Source of the DNA: Baylisascaris procyonis
Taxonomy: Eukaryota > Nematoda > Chromadorea > Rhabditida > Ascarididae
NCBI GenBank assembly: GCA_037389465.1
Contig: JAZARR010000250.1
Coordinates: 806,001 to 870,000 of the forward strand
Direction: 5' to 3'
DNA length: 64,000 nucleotides
Shown: positions 11,981 through 25,719 of the stretch, piece after piece
How the letters are laid out: each line of letters starts with the position of its first letter
Numbering within the stretch: position 1 is the stretch's first letter
Made by a program: the position numbers and the translations under genes
Notes under the pieces: generated by a model
Databases searched by the model: none
What the model was told of the DNA's origin: nothing
The model's input: the letters and a program-made list of their open reading frames with translations, nothing else

Positions 11981-14900
11981 ATGAAGATATTCGCTCTTTT
12001 GGCAATCGTAAGTCTTGTATGGTCGGCTAGACAACCTGGCAAAGAAAGTGATGCAGAGGAGCAAATGCCTGAAACGATATGGGTCGGCTCTCCTTATGGA
12101 CTCATTCCTTACGATATCGACTGGGCGTATTTCAACAAAAGTGCGTTTTATTTTACAAATATAAATAGTTTTGTATTTTTTCTTAATTTAGCAAATTTTA
12201 TTTACTCATAAAAATTGAATCTAGAATGAGTCTTTTTTTTGCGATTTTTAGAATTTTTGCACTCTAAACTGCTTGCAACTAGGGCGAAATAAAACAATTA
12301 AAATCGCAATAAAACGTATAAGTGGTTGATACTAGTTTGTTCGCTTGACGGTGATATCTTTTCTTCGTTATTTTTATTTCTTCTTTATTTTCTTCGGGCC
12401 ATTTTGCTGGAAGAGATGAAAAAACTTTGTGGAAAGTATTTAAAAATAATCAAAAAAAAAGTTCGACATCTGAATATTTTGAACGACAATATTAATTGTA
12501 TATTAAATTATGTCAGTGCACTTTTTATCTCATGGAAATCGAAATATTTCATCAAATTTCCGTATTGAATATGGAATTTTCTAGCAAAAGAACACGTCCT
12601 ACGTGAAGCGGATAAACAAAGAAAAGGAATTAAACCACATCCGAATGAAGCAACTACTACAGCCGTAAACCGAAAAGGATCCAAGTAAGCATTACACTAA
12701 TTTCATTTCTAATGATGTAAAAAAATGACAGTGAATAATCACTTTAAAAACGATCATTTATTTGTTTAGTGTCTTAGCGTAAAGATTGACCACATTGCCG
12801 GTATATTTGACAAAGTAATTATTTTACAAAAGGAATCAAATCTACGTCGCTGAAATCGTTTAAGAAGAGATGAATATTGTTTTGAATCTTCTCTTCATTT
12901 TAACTTGAAAGTGAATTCCCTCTGCCTCCATAAAAAGCACCAAAACATGACTCTTATATAGATTCAAATCTAAATATATAAATGTTTGGGGTGAAAAATT
13001 CGAGTCGGATTCATAAATTGCGACGCTTTTCAATTTCTAGGCATCACAGCGGTTAAGTGATCGGCAATGGAACGCCAATCGATTTTACATGAATGATCCT
13101 GTTGCCGCAATATTCACAACGAATGATCCAATTTTTTTTGTTTCATTTATGAGTAATTGTGTAGTAGTTTTTATACTCAACTAACTTTGACAAATTATAT
13201 GAGTTTTTATGATGTGCGAAGCTCAATGGTTAATGATGAGAAGGTCCTTGTGAGTTATATTCCTCGCAAAAGATATTCAAAAAAAAAATCGAAAACGATA
13301 TAAATATTTGTAAAATTTTGGAAAAAAATCGTAAATATTTGGGGAAAAAAGTAAATATAAATATTAAAAAATGTTGAGATTTTTTTTTTTGAAATTATTG
13401 ATGTACTTCAATGCTCTATTTGGGAAAATATCTGAGATTTCTGTTCAACTCTTTCGTAATCCTTTTTTAATAACCGACAAATCTTTGCGAGGAATGCAAC
13501 AAATAAGAACCATTAAAAAATTTGCAAAAAAAAGAAAACAAATAAATTCTTGCAAAAATTCATTATGATCTTTTAACGATGATTTTACTTCAGTGAAAAG
13601 CAAGAAATAAACGAAACGCTGGAAGGTATTTTATCAACCACAACCATTGAGCCGATCACAACGCTACAAAGTACCACTTGCAATGACGAACAAGAAGATA
13701 CTATGATCAATGAGCAATTTCATACAACAGGTAATCGCTATCGCATTTTCAAGAAAGAAAAATACTTTCATAACGATTTTAGTTCACCTATTTTATCTTA
13801 TTTGCCCGAAATTTGATTTTTGAAGAAGCGTTTTGTGGGCAAATAATTTTTTGATACAAAAAACATATGTATTCAAATAATATAGGCTCATCGTTCTCAT
13901 CTAATTTTACACGTCTAAAATCTCCTTCATTAATATTCAACTCAAAATAGCAATAATACAATAAACTATGACATTTTCTAGAACTTTTTTTTCACATTAT
14001 TTTTATAAAATAGCCGAGTGCTAACAATACGATTGAATAGGTTTTTTGCTCTAAGCATTCAACTATAATTGAATCACAAAATTCACCTCTTACTCACCTA
14101 TAGTATAGGATATTGCAAGTGTGCTTTCATTTAATGCTGCACTACTAACATATTTTATGCTTCACAACTCATATCGTTATGTACTGTCCAACTTTTTCTT
14201 TGTATGACATTATTAAACTATCAGATAACCATGCAAAATTTAAGCGTCGCTTCTCATGAATATCGTTCATGTCTATTCAGTCATATAAAACTCTTCGAAC
14301 TATAGTATTTTATGCTTCATAATTCATTATGCACAGATAACCATACAAATGAAAGTCATACAAAATTTAAATATCCTAGCCTTAAAGATATTATCGATGT
14401 ATACATAGCCAATCACTGAGGTGGGTACAATGCAAACATGCATAACCACATAATCGAAATCATCACACTAGTCTGGTATAAGCTACGTATATATTGGCCA
14501 CTGTTTCTCAATTTCGACGAATTCCTAGAATACAAATTTTCTCGTCAGCACTAACCTTTATTCAAAGAATCCTCATATATGAACGAAAAAAGTACCCAGA
14601 TAAATTACGATGAAATGAGAAGACAAGGAAGTATCATATTTTTTTTCATTAAAAAGAAATTTTATTAAGCCATTTTCAGTGATTTTTGACTAAAATATAA
14701 ATGCTGCTAATTCCATTACTCTTACAATTTCATCGTTCCTCGTTTGTAACATTTCTGTTCGATTATTTTCTTTTTTTTTTTATTTCATCGTTTGATTAGA
14801 AATTTATTTCATAAATTTGAAAGATATTCTCATTATAGCACGAGTTATGTTTCATCTATTATACTGAAATCGAAGCAAATTGCACCTTTTATCCGCCAAC

Positions 14901-16697
14901 CCTCCCCCCTCTTCCTTCTCAATTTCTTTTTCCTTCTTCTTAAACTTGCCCAAAAGCAAAGTAGTCCATTAAATGAAAGACGTTAAATTTGTTTCACTGT
15001 ACGCATTTTAAAACATTTTTACTACTTTTGCACAGACGTATACAGAAGCAATCAGTGCATTTTCTTTAGAACTGAAGGCCAAATTTTATTGAATAAAAGA
15101 GTTCTAAATTATTATTCGAATTGCACTCACATATGCCAACAACAAGGATTTCATCAAACTCATTTAAGTTAGTCACGAGTTACAATTTTCCTATTCAATT
15201 TTTTCTAATGCTCCTTTTATTATTTAATTTCACAGAAAGTACAACACAAATTCCTGAAAAGAAAGCAGAAATGAATCAAAAAAATGGACGTATTCGGACA
15301 CCTCCACCGAATCATGCGAATATTGCACCAATTTCGCATGCGAATCGCACTCATCGTCAACGCATTACACATAAACCATCCACAACAACATCACGTATTA
15401 GCCGACTCACAACACCATCGGCTACACAGAGAACATTCCCAAGAATACCATAGTAAGTTGCTTTCGAATTATTCTCAACACTAAAAACCGCAGCTGAGCA
15501 TTCTTCATAACATTTGGAAAATGATCTGCTGATTTATTATTCGGCATTGATATTAAACGATCAACGATATAAGCCAGTTGGTTAATATGCCTGAAAATCA
15601 TCACTCAAATAGAATTTCATTGTAGAATCGATGTAAACAAAATCTTGCATAAGAATTTGCAGTTCAAAATACTTCTTACATATTTGGTTTTTCTTCCACG
15701 GCTTTCCCATAAACTACTGAAAGAGTTTTTAGCGTTCAGGTTCTAAATGGATGTCGGAAATTTGTGATCCATATGGAACTGTTTAAATATTTAAATTGAG
15801 AACGTCAATGGTTGAATTAAAAAAACTACTCGCTAATAATTATGTGATAAGATAAAAATCCAAATGTACATTTTTTTCTCGTTCTCTTATTTTATTTGAC
15901 GATTATGCATATTTGAAGTGATATCGATGATCTCTTAATCGACTCCACTGTTCCAAGTACCTCTCTAATGGACGCATTCAAGAAATCGGAAGCAACGGCA
16001 TTAAATACGGGTAAATCTTTTATACAGTAATGTATGGAATTTTTTTATTTTTTTATTGAAGTATTGCACAGTGACCTCTCTCACTAGCGTTTCAGATCAT
16101 AGTTTGAAATCTCGTCGCATTGTAAATATCACTGAGTTGGCTATCTCAACAAAAGATATATGGAGGAACGCATAGATTACTGATCATCTTATTACTCAAC
16201 GATTGATCTAATCAACTATTGAGCTGCTAATTTTAAAGATATTGTGCTGCAATAAGATTTTTTTTTAATTCGATAATGCACTATGAGAAAATGTTTACTC
16301 GATGCTTTTGCTTGATTATCTCCATATTTCAGGAAGAGTACGAGGGAATAATGCGACCTCAGCAGAAAAGAAGAAACAGCAGAGAGAATATAAAACAACA
16401 ATTACTGAAGTGAAAGAAGAATCAAATATGGTCACTAAGCAAAGGCTAGAATGCCATTCCTCTTTTGCAATCGTTTTTTTTTTCGGCATTCTTTCAAGCT
16501 TGAAATTGAACTAGAAAAATTTCATAAGCATTGTGCAATCAGAATTGTTGATTGCTAATATGGAGAAAGTTGAATAATTTTATAATTCTTTAAGGATTTA
16601 TTGCGAATTTTCAAGAATCATCATAATTCTTGATATATTTTATAGAGTTCATTCAAGATTTCTCATGTAACAATTTTTTTTTCGCTAAAAATCAAAG

Positions 16698-16733
<36 letters not shown>

Positions 16734-19700
16734 AATATTATTAATAAGGAATATTATTTTTTTTTCAGTAAAGACAACAATGCAAATTATGCGAGCATTG
16801 CGCAAGAAGAATCTGAAGACGAACACGTAACCAATGGTTAAGAATTTTTTATAAAAACCTCTTTTCGATTACAGAAATTTCTCCTCGATCTCGGTTTCAA
16901 CAAGACATTGAATGAAAAAAATAGGAGCCGAAACGGAACTCCTTTCTGCCAAGTACTAGTCAGAATTTTCTCTCTATTCTTGTCCCGTTCCTCACCCATC
17001 ATAAATATTTAAATGATTTGCAGGAAAACGGCTTAGGAAATGAACTGATCGGCTCTTGTTTGGAGCAGTTGAGGAGATTAGGCATTTGGCTAATACTTTT
17101 TAGTGACTAAAAGAAGTAAAAATTGAATGCTGCCAAAATGGGTGAAAAGATAACTGCTTGCTGATCATAATATAATTTAATCGATGTATCATGAATCGTT
17201 TGTTGTAGCAAAGGCGCCATCTACTGGATGGACAAATAAATCTTCGACTCATATGGCAGAACCGCTATCCAGAAATTCACTGGTGAACAGGTGAGCAATA
17301 GTTAGTTTCTTATAACTCGACATAAGAAAGATCTACCTGCAAGAGTATTACAAGCCGACTCGATCAGACTATCTTGCACGCTAATTTGTATGATCTCGTT
17401 TGCTCATTCGCAGAACAAAAGCGCTATATACACTCGGGAATGACATCACGCCCTTCGTTTATAAACAGCACATTTCTACAAATCATCTATTACGGCGTAA
17501 AATTTTGTGATGGTTGCATGGGTCTACACTTCTTACGGGCTTTGACTATTTTTTTTTTTTTTTTTGCTTTTCATCTATTCTGAAACTTGTTGGAGTGATT
17601 AACTCGTGTAGGTTGAAGGTCCATAATATGCATATGTAATCTATTGCTATTCTTTATGTTTAGGTAGAAAAGTTGGATGAGTACCTGTTGCAAAAGTAAT
17701 CTATATGCAAATGAAGGATAACTTCAATGCAAATTAGAGGTGAAAAAGTAAGATAAGCTCAACTTTTCTTTCACTAAAGCCGATGCCAAATAGTCATTTA
17801 TGTTTCATATTCACACAGATTAGGGGAGCGCAAGTCTTTGGATGTCTGAAAATTGCTATTTTAGTGCTAATAATAGAAAACAAAACCGGCGAATCGTAAA
17901 CGATGAGGAAATTTCATCGAGTGATCGAGATGCTCCTGTAAATATCACAAGCGAAGGTCAGTTATATTTATTTCAAATATTCCAGTTGTAATATCGTCCT
18001 CGTTTGTGTAGCTTTTAGCATGAGCTACTTCCGCTTTTCTCAGAATTTCCTTTAAATGAATTGCCCAGTCATAAATTTGAATTCAAATCCTGAGCCAATA
18101 CAATGCTGGATTTAAGTTGAGGCAATTTAGGGTCTCGAGGAGTTGTTGCACTTCGAGTCGAGTGACCAAAGCTTACATATACGATTGCAATAGGTGAAGT
18201 GCTTCAGGGAATCACCTATAATGGAATATAAAAGGGAATAGCTTTCAAAACATCTAAGCAGAAAAGCAGAGGAGGCTTATCCCACAATAAAATTAATAAT
18301 AAATATTAGGCGTGTGGAATGTGAATGTGAAAGTCCAGGATAAATTTTAGTTTTATTTCGGCTTTGCTTGGTTGAATCAATGCTGTCCTTATTGTCATAT
18401 TTTTGCGGTGATAATTTAAGATTTGATCTTTTAGGTTTAAATTCGATTTCTTAGCTATAGACTTAATTTTTCTTTGATGATCTAATAAAACAGCACGTAT
18501 CGATAAGTAATCGTTTTTCGGAATTAAATACTTTCCTCCTAGCAACGATAACAATTCTAAAATAATTGTTTACAAATCAGAAACTGTAAGAAATATTTCT
18601 AAATTTGTCAAATGAACAATAAAATGAGAAATGAGAAAAAGATGAGAGATTGTTAGAAATAATATTGTAATTCAATAACGTATAATTTTATTAAGTAATA
18701 TGAATAATAATCGCATTCTTGATGAATAATTCAAGTTGCTATAATAGAATCACTCAAGTTACGACGATATATTATTGAAAGAAAATTGATTATTAATTAA
18801 ATTATAGGAGATGAACGAGGAAGTGACTTGATCACCTCTAAATTGCGCAAAAATGGAAACTGTGATAAAGTAACCGATATTTTGGCACTCTCGAATTATC
18901 TGCAATTAAAAATTATCGATTCACTTTTATCAGGTGAGTAAATATTTCGTAAAAAAATTTCTACTTCGTTCATTGAATTTAGTTGTCATTTACTAAGCGC
19001 TAATCACATCACAGACGATAACATAAACACAGCCACGTTACGTTACGCTAAGCGTTGCAAGAGTAGAACATCATAGCATGCATATAGTTAGTATCCGTAA
19101 ATAATGTTTCGACAAAAATAAAAGAAAGACTAGATTGCATTTACTTCCGGTGATAGAAATTTGATGGTATACTATGCATGCTATGATTGTAATCAACAAC
19201 ATTGAAATATAAAAAAATGGCCGATAGCGTAATTGCTTGACCACATTAGTGTGAAATGCGGGAAATAAAATATTGGCGAATCGTGTAATTTTCCGAATTG
19301 AAAAGAAAATTTCACATCTTTTATTAGAATTGATATCAAATTTTTAAAAGTTTTGGAAAATGTTGCGTAAAGTTGAATCAATAATCACCTATAAAAATTT
19401 TTATGCGGAAAAAAGTATTTTTATTCAAAAATGTCCATTGTTATATTAGAAAATGTCTTCTTTGATATGGAGCAATCCACTGCTATCCGCTTAGAGCAGT
19501 AATCTCCTTCCGTTCCCGTAGCTCATCTTTTGGAATCATATGTGGCGCATTTGCTTAGTACTTCCCTCTCACATTAATATCTTAATTTAATATTTTATTT
19601 TTAATTTAATTTTATTTATTATTTTATAATTTAATATCTTAATTTTAATATTTTTAATATTTTAATTAAAAGATTTTTGAATGGAATTTTATCTAATCAT

Positions 19701-19958
19701 ATTCTATCTTAAGGTTCGGTATCATGGCCAAAAAATGAACGAGGACAATTTCGCGGTATGGTCAATCATATGCGACGTAAATTGCAATCAATGACGAAGA
19801 AATCAAATGATAAAGAGCAATTCAAAGTGATTCGTACACATCTTCTGAAATATATGGGCGATAATAGAGGTCGTCAACAATTAGTATTATCGATAGTTGT
19901 CGGTGATTGGGGTACCGTACAGCAACTTCTCGATTGTCTCAAGAAGAAAAAATTGTGA
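11981..19958 (+). CDS. Secreted tandem-family protein, copy 2
   Basis: Function unknown. Eleven exons: 11981-12140, 12585-12684, 13594-13730, 15236-15452, 15919-16010, 16333-16438, 16769-16836, 17209-17290, 17865-17956, 18808-18933, 19714-19958; 474 aa. I chose the ATG at 11981 over 11960 because an acceptor lies between them and MKIFALLAIVSLVWSA is a good signal peptide. The motif PETIWVGSPYGLIPYDID follows, then a phase-1 intron. The middle (about residues 55-390) is hydrophilic, rich in Thr, Ser, Asn and Lys, with candidate N-glycosylation sites and many small exons of mostly alternating phase 1 and 2. The C-terminal domain runs from GNCDKVTDIL to DWGTVQQLLDCL and matches copies 1 and 3. 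The end of exon 6 is uncertain: phase requires a weak GC donor at 16439. The remaining junctions agree in phase. Confidence 0.78.
16700..16731. repeat. (AT)n microsatellite
   Basis: Pure TA dinucleotide run in intron 6 of family gene 2. Confidence 0.9.
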
Positions 19959-21760
19959 TCCAATTGGCGCATTGCCTCATGCATGAATCGCCTATTGTAA
20001 AGTAGCTTTTATTGAGCAATTTGTGAACTATATTATACAATGAAAATAGATGAGATGTTTTCAATGAATGAGCTTTCACTTCACGTTACAATTTATATGC
20101 AGCATTTGCATAATTGATAGGTCAAGATAGATTCAATTGCCAACGTACGTCTTAGAAAATTGATCTGAAGATCGGAGAGTAGTCCTTTATTTCATCCAAG
20201 ACCGTGGTGGGTGGTCACGACCTCCCTTATCCTGCTCTTGCTAATGGTTAGCTCTGTTACCTAATGGGCTATGCTATGCAGTTGAGAACAGTGTTCATTT
20301 TAAGTTGAAAATTGCCATAGTCATCACATTCATCGCGTTGTATCACAAGACAAAGGTTTCGAATGCTAATTGAAAAACTCTATTCTTATATTTGGTCAAA
20401 TGATGAAAGCAGAATTACAGGCGATGATTACTTTTTATAATATTAATATATATTTTATTTCTACCATAAGGTTTTTGTAGATGCCGATCGTGTATTCTTT
20501 CATGACCCGGAAATTGAACCGTTGAATTGAAGGCCTCTTTTTTTGATTGTTTTTTCAATAACAATAAGCGAAGTAATTCATAACAATAGTCGGTATGGGA
20601 ATTGACGATGGATCATTTTCGAGCTGTTAAAACAGGTCAATGAAATGACATGAAAACAATCACAAACGGGCGTTCATTTCATCATTAAAAAAACGCTCCA
20701 CAGCATTCGGATAGTATATTCGACTAAAATTCTCTGTTTTAAAAAAATACAATATGAATGTAAATATCTGTGTTTCTATTGGCGGAAATAAAATGATAAT
20801 TTTCGTTTTTATATTTGCGAAAAATTATATATCCGGCATTTGCTCTATGAAACTCTTTGAGCACATTCTTCCATGTTACTTCATGCTTTCAATCAGGCGA
20901 TAAGCTTTATTAAACGGAAGCTATGTTTCTTATTCTATAACTCTCTCTAGGTGAATTATGCTCTTCGTTTTGCTAGAAATAATTTGCCGCATTCATTGGA
21001 AAAAATTCTTTGATTGCTGAACAATTTAAAAGTTGTTGCAAAAATTTTGAATTTACGAAAAAAAAAATTTTTTTTCAACGAAAAAAAAAATCCCCCTTAG
21101 CATAGAAATCAGCGATAGGTAAAGTCATACGTCTTTGAATCATTAATGAATGATCGATAATTTCATAGAAGCAAGAGAATCGGTCAATAAAAATTTATTT
21201 TGCACCCAATTCAAAAGCAGGTCATTCGTTTAATGGCACTTCTCAACGAAAATTCTTTCTCTGAAATTATTCACCTTTTCTTCGAGATAAAACAATAACA
21301 AATATCTTCTAGTTGTATTTAGTTCGCTATTGTTTTCTTTGTTTCATTTGATTCTTTGTTTAAAAATATATAGCGTATTCAATCAATTATCAACGAAAAT
21401 TTTTGTTATAATCGTATTGTTTCTCATAGTGCAGAGTAGTGTCGAGATTGGTAACTCTTTCGAGATAATTTCCTATATGTTTTAGGGCATATTACTCACA
21501 AATTTCAATAATTATCTTCGATTTATAATCCTTTTCCGCTCGAATATTTTTATATCAGGAATAATTTTGTGTTAATTTTTGGTAATTTTTGCTAAAGAGT
21601 TTCTCATCAAATATTAAATTAATTCAAACAATATTTGTCATACTGATGTATTAATTGAATTTCACATCTTAATTTAAAAATTGAACTAAAATGCAAATAG
21701 TGTATAAACTTTGTAACTCTTTTAACGGAAATATGGAATTTTTCACAGCGTTGACATTTT
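19959..21760. other. Intergenic, upstream of family gene 3
   Basis: AT-rich spacer of about 1.8 kb between family genes 2 and 3. No coding sequence, tRNA or repeat of note was seen. A T-rich acceptor (acattttag, AG at 21761-21762) directly abuts the next ATG. Confidence 0.5.
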
Positions 21761-21762
21761 AG

Positions 21763-22021
21763 ATGAAAAATGCTGCGATGCAGAGAGTAAATGCAACGAA
21801 AAGAGTAAAATGTAATCGTTTCAATATGTCCACCTTACGACACTTCCATTGGATATGGCAACTATTAATGGCAATTTCTACGCTTCTGACTCTAGGTGGA
21901 TGCTCTTCGAGTGTAAGAAATACAAAAGTGCCATTTCCGGAAACGATATGGCTCGATGGATTGGTGCCGTATAAACTTGATAAGTCATTTAAAATTAACG
22001 GTGGGTTTTTTTACATATCTC

Positions 22022-22101
<80 letters not shown>

Positions 22102-25100
22102 CTTCGCTCGCAGCCTTCACGCTCATTTATAAAGGAAAGTGGAAGGCGGCTTCGACTCCATAATGTCCTCTGTTTCTTCGCTACAAGCATGAATGGCATC
22201 CCGCCACTAGTTGCACAACGTTCACGCTCGAAAACTGAACCAAAACAGTCTTAAGTTGTGCCCTGAGGAGGCTTATGTTGCTCTCATCATCGAATATGAG
22301 TAGTATCACACACTGTTGTTTCGCAGATGCATGATCGATACATGTAATAGTATAACAGTTTTTCTGGTTATGACCATGTAATGCGTCGAGTAGAGATGGA
22401 GTAATAATTTATGCTGACATTTCGTCTCGTTTGAGCCATAATCAGAGCGCGCCAAGCTGAAATTCATCAGATAAACACAACTATCTTATCCTTAAACATA
22501 TAAAATTTTGAGCGATTGCATAAGTTCGGTTCTAAAATATGGCTTTTTTGTTGCAAAATATTTTCTATTCTTACTGTCCAAAAATCGAAAAATTTCCGCA
22601 AAGCCAACAATTTAAAAAACGACTGCTTTAACCACTATGTTCTACTTGCTTAAGAATTATTTCACCTACAGATGGATATTGCATCTAATATAAACCATTT
22701 GAAATGTTAAAAAATGCGAGACGATTAAACGAGTCGATAGACAAGTTTGATTTTTACAAAATATGCAAATATATCGGCTATTCTTCAGACGATTGAAATC
22801 AGCAATGACTAAATTGAGCATAATTATTTGAAGAAATTTTTTTCAGTAAAATATTTGAGGAGAAATCAACTGATGGAATGCTAAATTAATATGCAAATAG
22901 CAAAAGAAAGAGACGAGCATATGTACGGGTATATTTGCATAGTGAATTAAAGCATTGAACCACTTGAATTGTTTCCAATCGCATTGAATTTTCATAGTTA
23001 ATAGCACTTCATCAAGCGATCAATGATATGACCGGCAAATTCATTTACTGAGCGTCAATGTCGCCTACTTACTTATTTACTGATTTCTTACTAATTCAGT
23101 TTTTAGAAACTTTCTTCCTTCGATAGGGTTTAATTGCAAAAAAAGCGATCGAGTGTGCACCCTAATCAAATCGCATAATTCTTTTCTTCTTGCAAACAAT
23201 AATCTCTACAGTACGGTAATTTATTTATGTCAGATTACGGTAAGATACTCTGTTTCATTTTGGCCAATTATTCAATCGGCATTTGTGATATTAATAATTT
23301 TATAAAGAATATTTTTCACATAATCGGTGGTGAAAGTTCTGTGCGACGTATTGTTTTTATTTTTAGTTGAGGAATTGCTCGGTCAACGTGCACGAATGAG
23401 ATCAATTGAATTCTTGGAAAAGTTACGAAGAATGCATGAATACGAAGAGAATAATGAGTATGTTAGAATATTTCAAAGTTGTTAGCGTAAAAGATTTTCA
23501 TTTTTTTTTTATTTATGCAATTTTTTAACTCGTAAAAATTCAATTCTTATTCAAATTATTATTCGTTATAAGGTGATGAGATGATAGACGTTAGATTAAT
23601 TAAGATATTTAAACTTATCTATATGTGCTCATATATTATGCACAAAATATAGGCCAATATGGAATTGCTTCGCATGAAAGCAATTCAAAACAATAGTGAT
23701 ATTAAAGCAGCGATGAGCCAATCGGGAATCAAATGCTAAAAGTCATTTGCATAGTAAACTCAAGTTTTTCCGGTCGTAAAATGCGCTTCATTATTTTGTA
23801 AACAACAGGTGGTTGATTAGTCCGATGCGAAAAACTATATGCAAAATAAATTTTTTTGAAGAGCCTGACTCCAGGGTCGTCCAGTGCTGGTAGAAAGCAC
23901 GTTCATCTAATAGAGATACATGAAAATGAACTATTTAAACATATAAAGTGCTATTAAAATGAGGAAACATCCACACGAGTAAATATGCCGAAATATTTTG
24001 CTGTCGAAGATTTCGCTATCGATATGCAGCTTAGCCGAAAATCTCCAAAAATTGGGCCCTAATTCCTTATCCTTATGTTTTAAATTATAATAGTAAGTCA
24101 TTTGCGAGTGTCTATTCATTTCATCCTTTATTTACTGCAAAAACTGAAAAAAAAACTGAGAAATTGTTCTTCAGAAAAAATGATTTTCACTGAAATAAAT
24201 TTTCATTTTTTTCAGTGAATTAAAAGCTGAACTGCAGTCATTATTCGCCAACATTCCAAACGCATCGAGTGAACCACTGGAAAATATTGAAACAAAATCC
24301 AATGGTAAAAATACTCAACAATTTTGTGAAATTCAATATAAAATTATCAAATTTCAAATATTATCAAATTTTATACTTCTAAAATATCTATAAATGAACA
24401 GAGGAATATTTATCATTTCATAATCCACTTATTATAGCCCTATATTTAGCGTGATTCACTTGTGTGAAGCAAACGTTAAGTGTGCAGTTTAAGAGTACAA
24501 AAAAAAACTCTTTGCCTAAGGCGGTTTGATGCCAGACGACTGTCAACAAGCATGGATGTAAAAATAAAATACAGCATTGTTTCTGTGTTTGTGTATTTTA
24601 TTTTCTGTATAATGGCACTCATGAATAAAAAGATTATTCAGGCGAGGAAATCGTGAACGAGATTTCAATAGCATTGGAGCCATTCGTTAATATTACTGAG
24701 GAAGTGATCTTATATGCCGATGAAATACCATTGAACGGGTAAACATCTTTATTAATTAAAAAAACAATAGTTTTAGTTTAGTTTGTCGCTTTAAAATAGT
24801 ATTTATTATTAAGCACTATAGTAGTTTATATGTTTCAAAAGTTAAATGCAGATGTGAAACATTCAACCTATCGTACGCTAAAAAGAAGAAGCAACTAAGA
24901 TGTTATTGTAATGAAGCAGCATGAAAATTGATTGAATATTGTATGGGTATAGCGATGTCACAATTGCAAACTCAATGAAAATTGATTGAATATTGTATGG
25001 GTATAGCGATGTGAAAATTGATTGAATATTGTATGGGTATAGCGATGTCACAATTGCAAACTCAATGATAATGAATGGCAAATAGAGAATACACATTGAG

Positions 25101-25653
25101 AAATGATATGCAAAGTAGCTTTAATGCTTAAATATTTCAAATAATTTTTGTTTCAGAAGTACAGTTATCGCCATCAATAACACTGACGACGAGTTGTGAG
25201 TTTCGTAAATCTTTTACTGCAAAACTTAAGAATAGATCAATGAATTTTGCCAATTTTGAGTGGAATTCACCTTCATGTTTTTGCAATTACATTACCCTCT
25301 GGAATGCCCTATATGCATATCAGTTTTTTAAACTCTCCACTAGTTCTATCTTCAGAACAAAGTTGCGCCCTTAAATTTAATTCTTACTAGCCATTCTCTA
25401 TATTTTTGAGGTTTTTTTTTAAAAAGAAACCCCAGAGAAATGGTTTTAAATGTTTTAAATTGATGTTCGTTTTATGAGGTACGATATGAATAAATTCCAA
25501 ACCTTTAAAATTTAATTCAGGATCGAACATTTGGACGAGCAATTTGTGACAAACACTACCGATTTGAGTGATGAAATGAACTCTTCTCTTGATGACAATT
25601 CAACCGGAAAAAATGTTGTTGCCGATGATCAGTTAAAAGGAGGTGAAAATTTT

Positions 25654-25719
<66 letters not shown>

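Noticed and set aside
24921..25067. Regularly spaced repeats that could suggest a CRISPR array
   Set aside because: There are only three cores with near-identical spacers, inside an intron of a eukaryotic gene. This is a minisatellite.
24878..25096. Minus-strand frame with a repeated YPYNIQSIF-like peptide
   Set aside because: It is produced by the intronic minisatellite on the strand opposite family gene 3.
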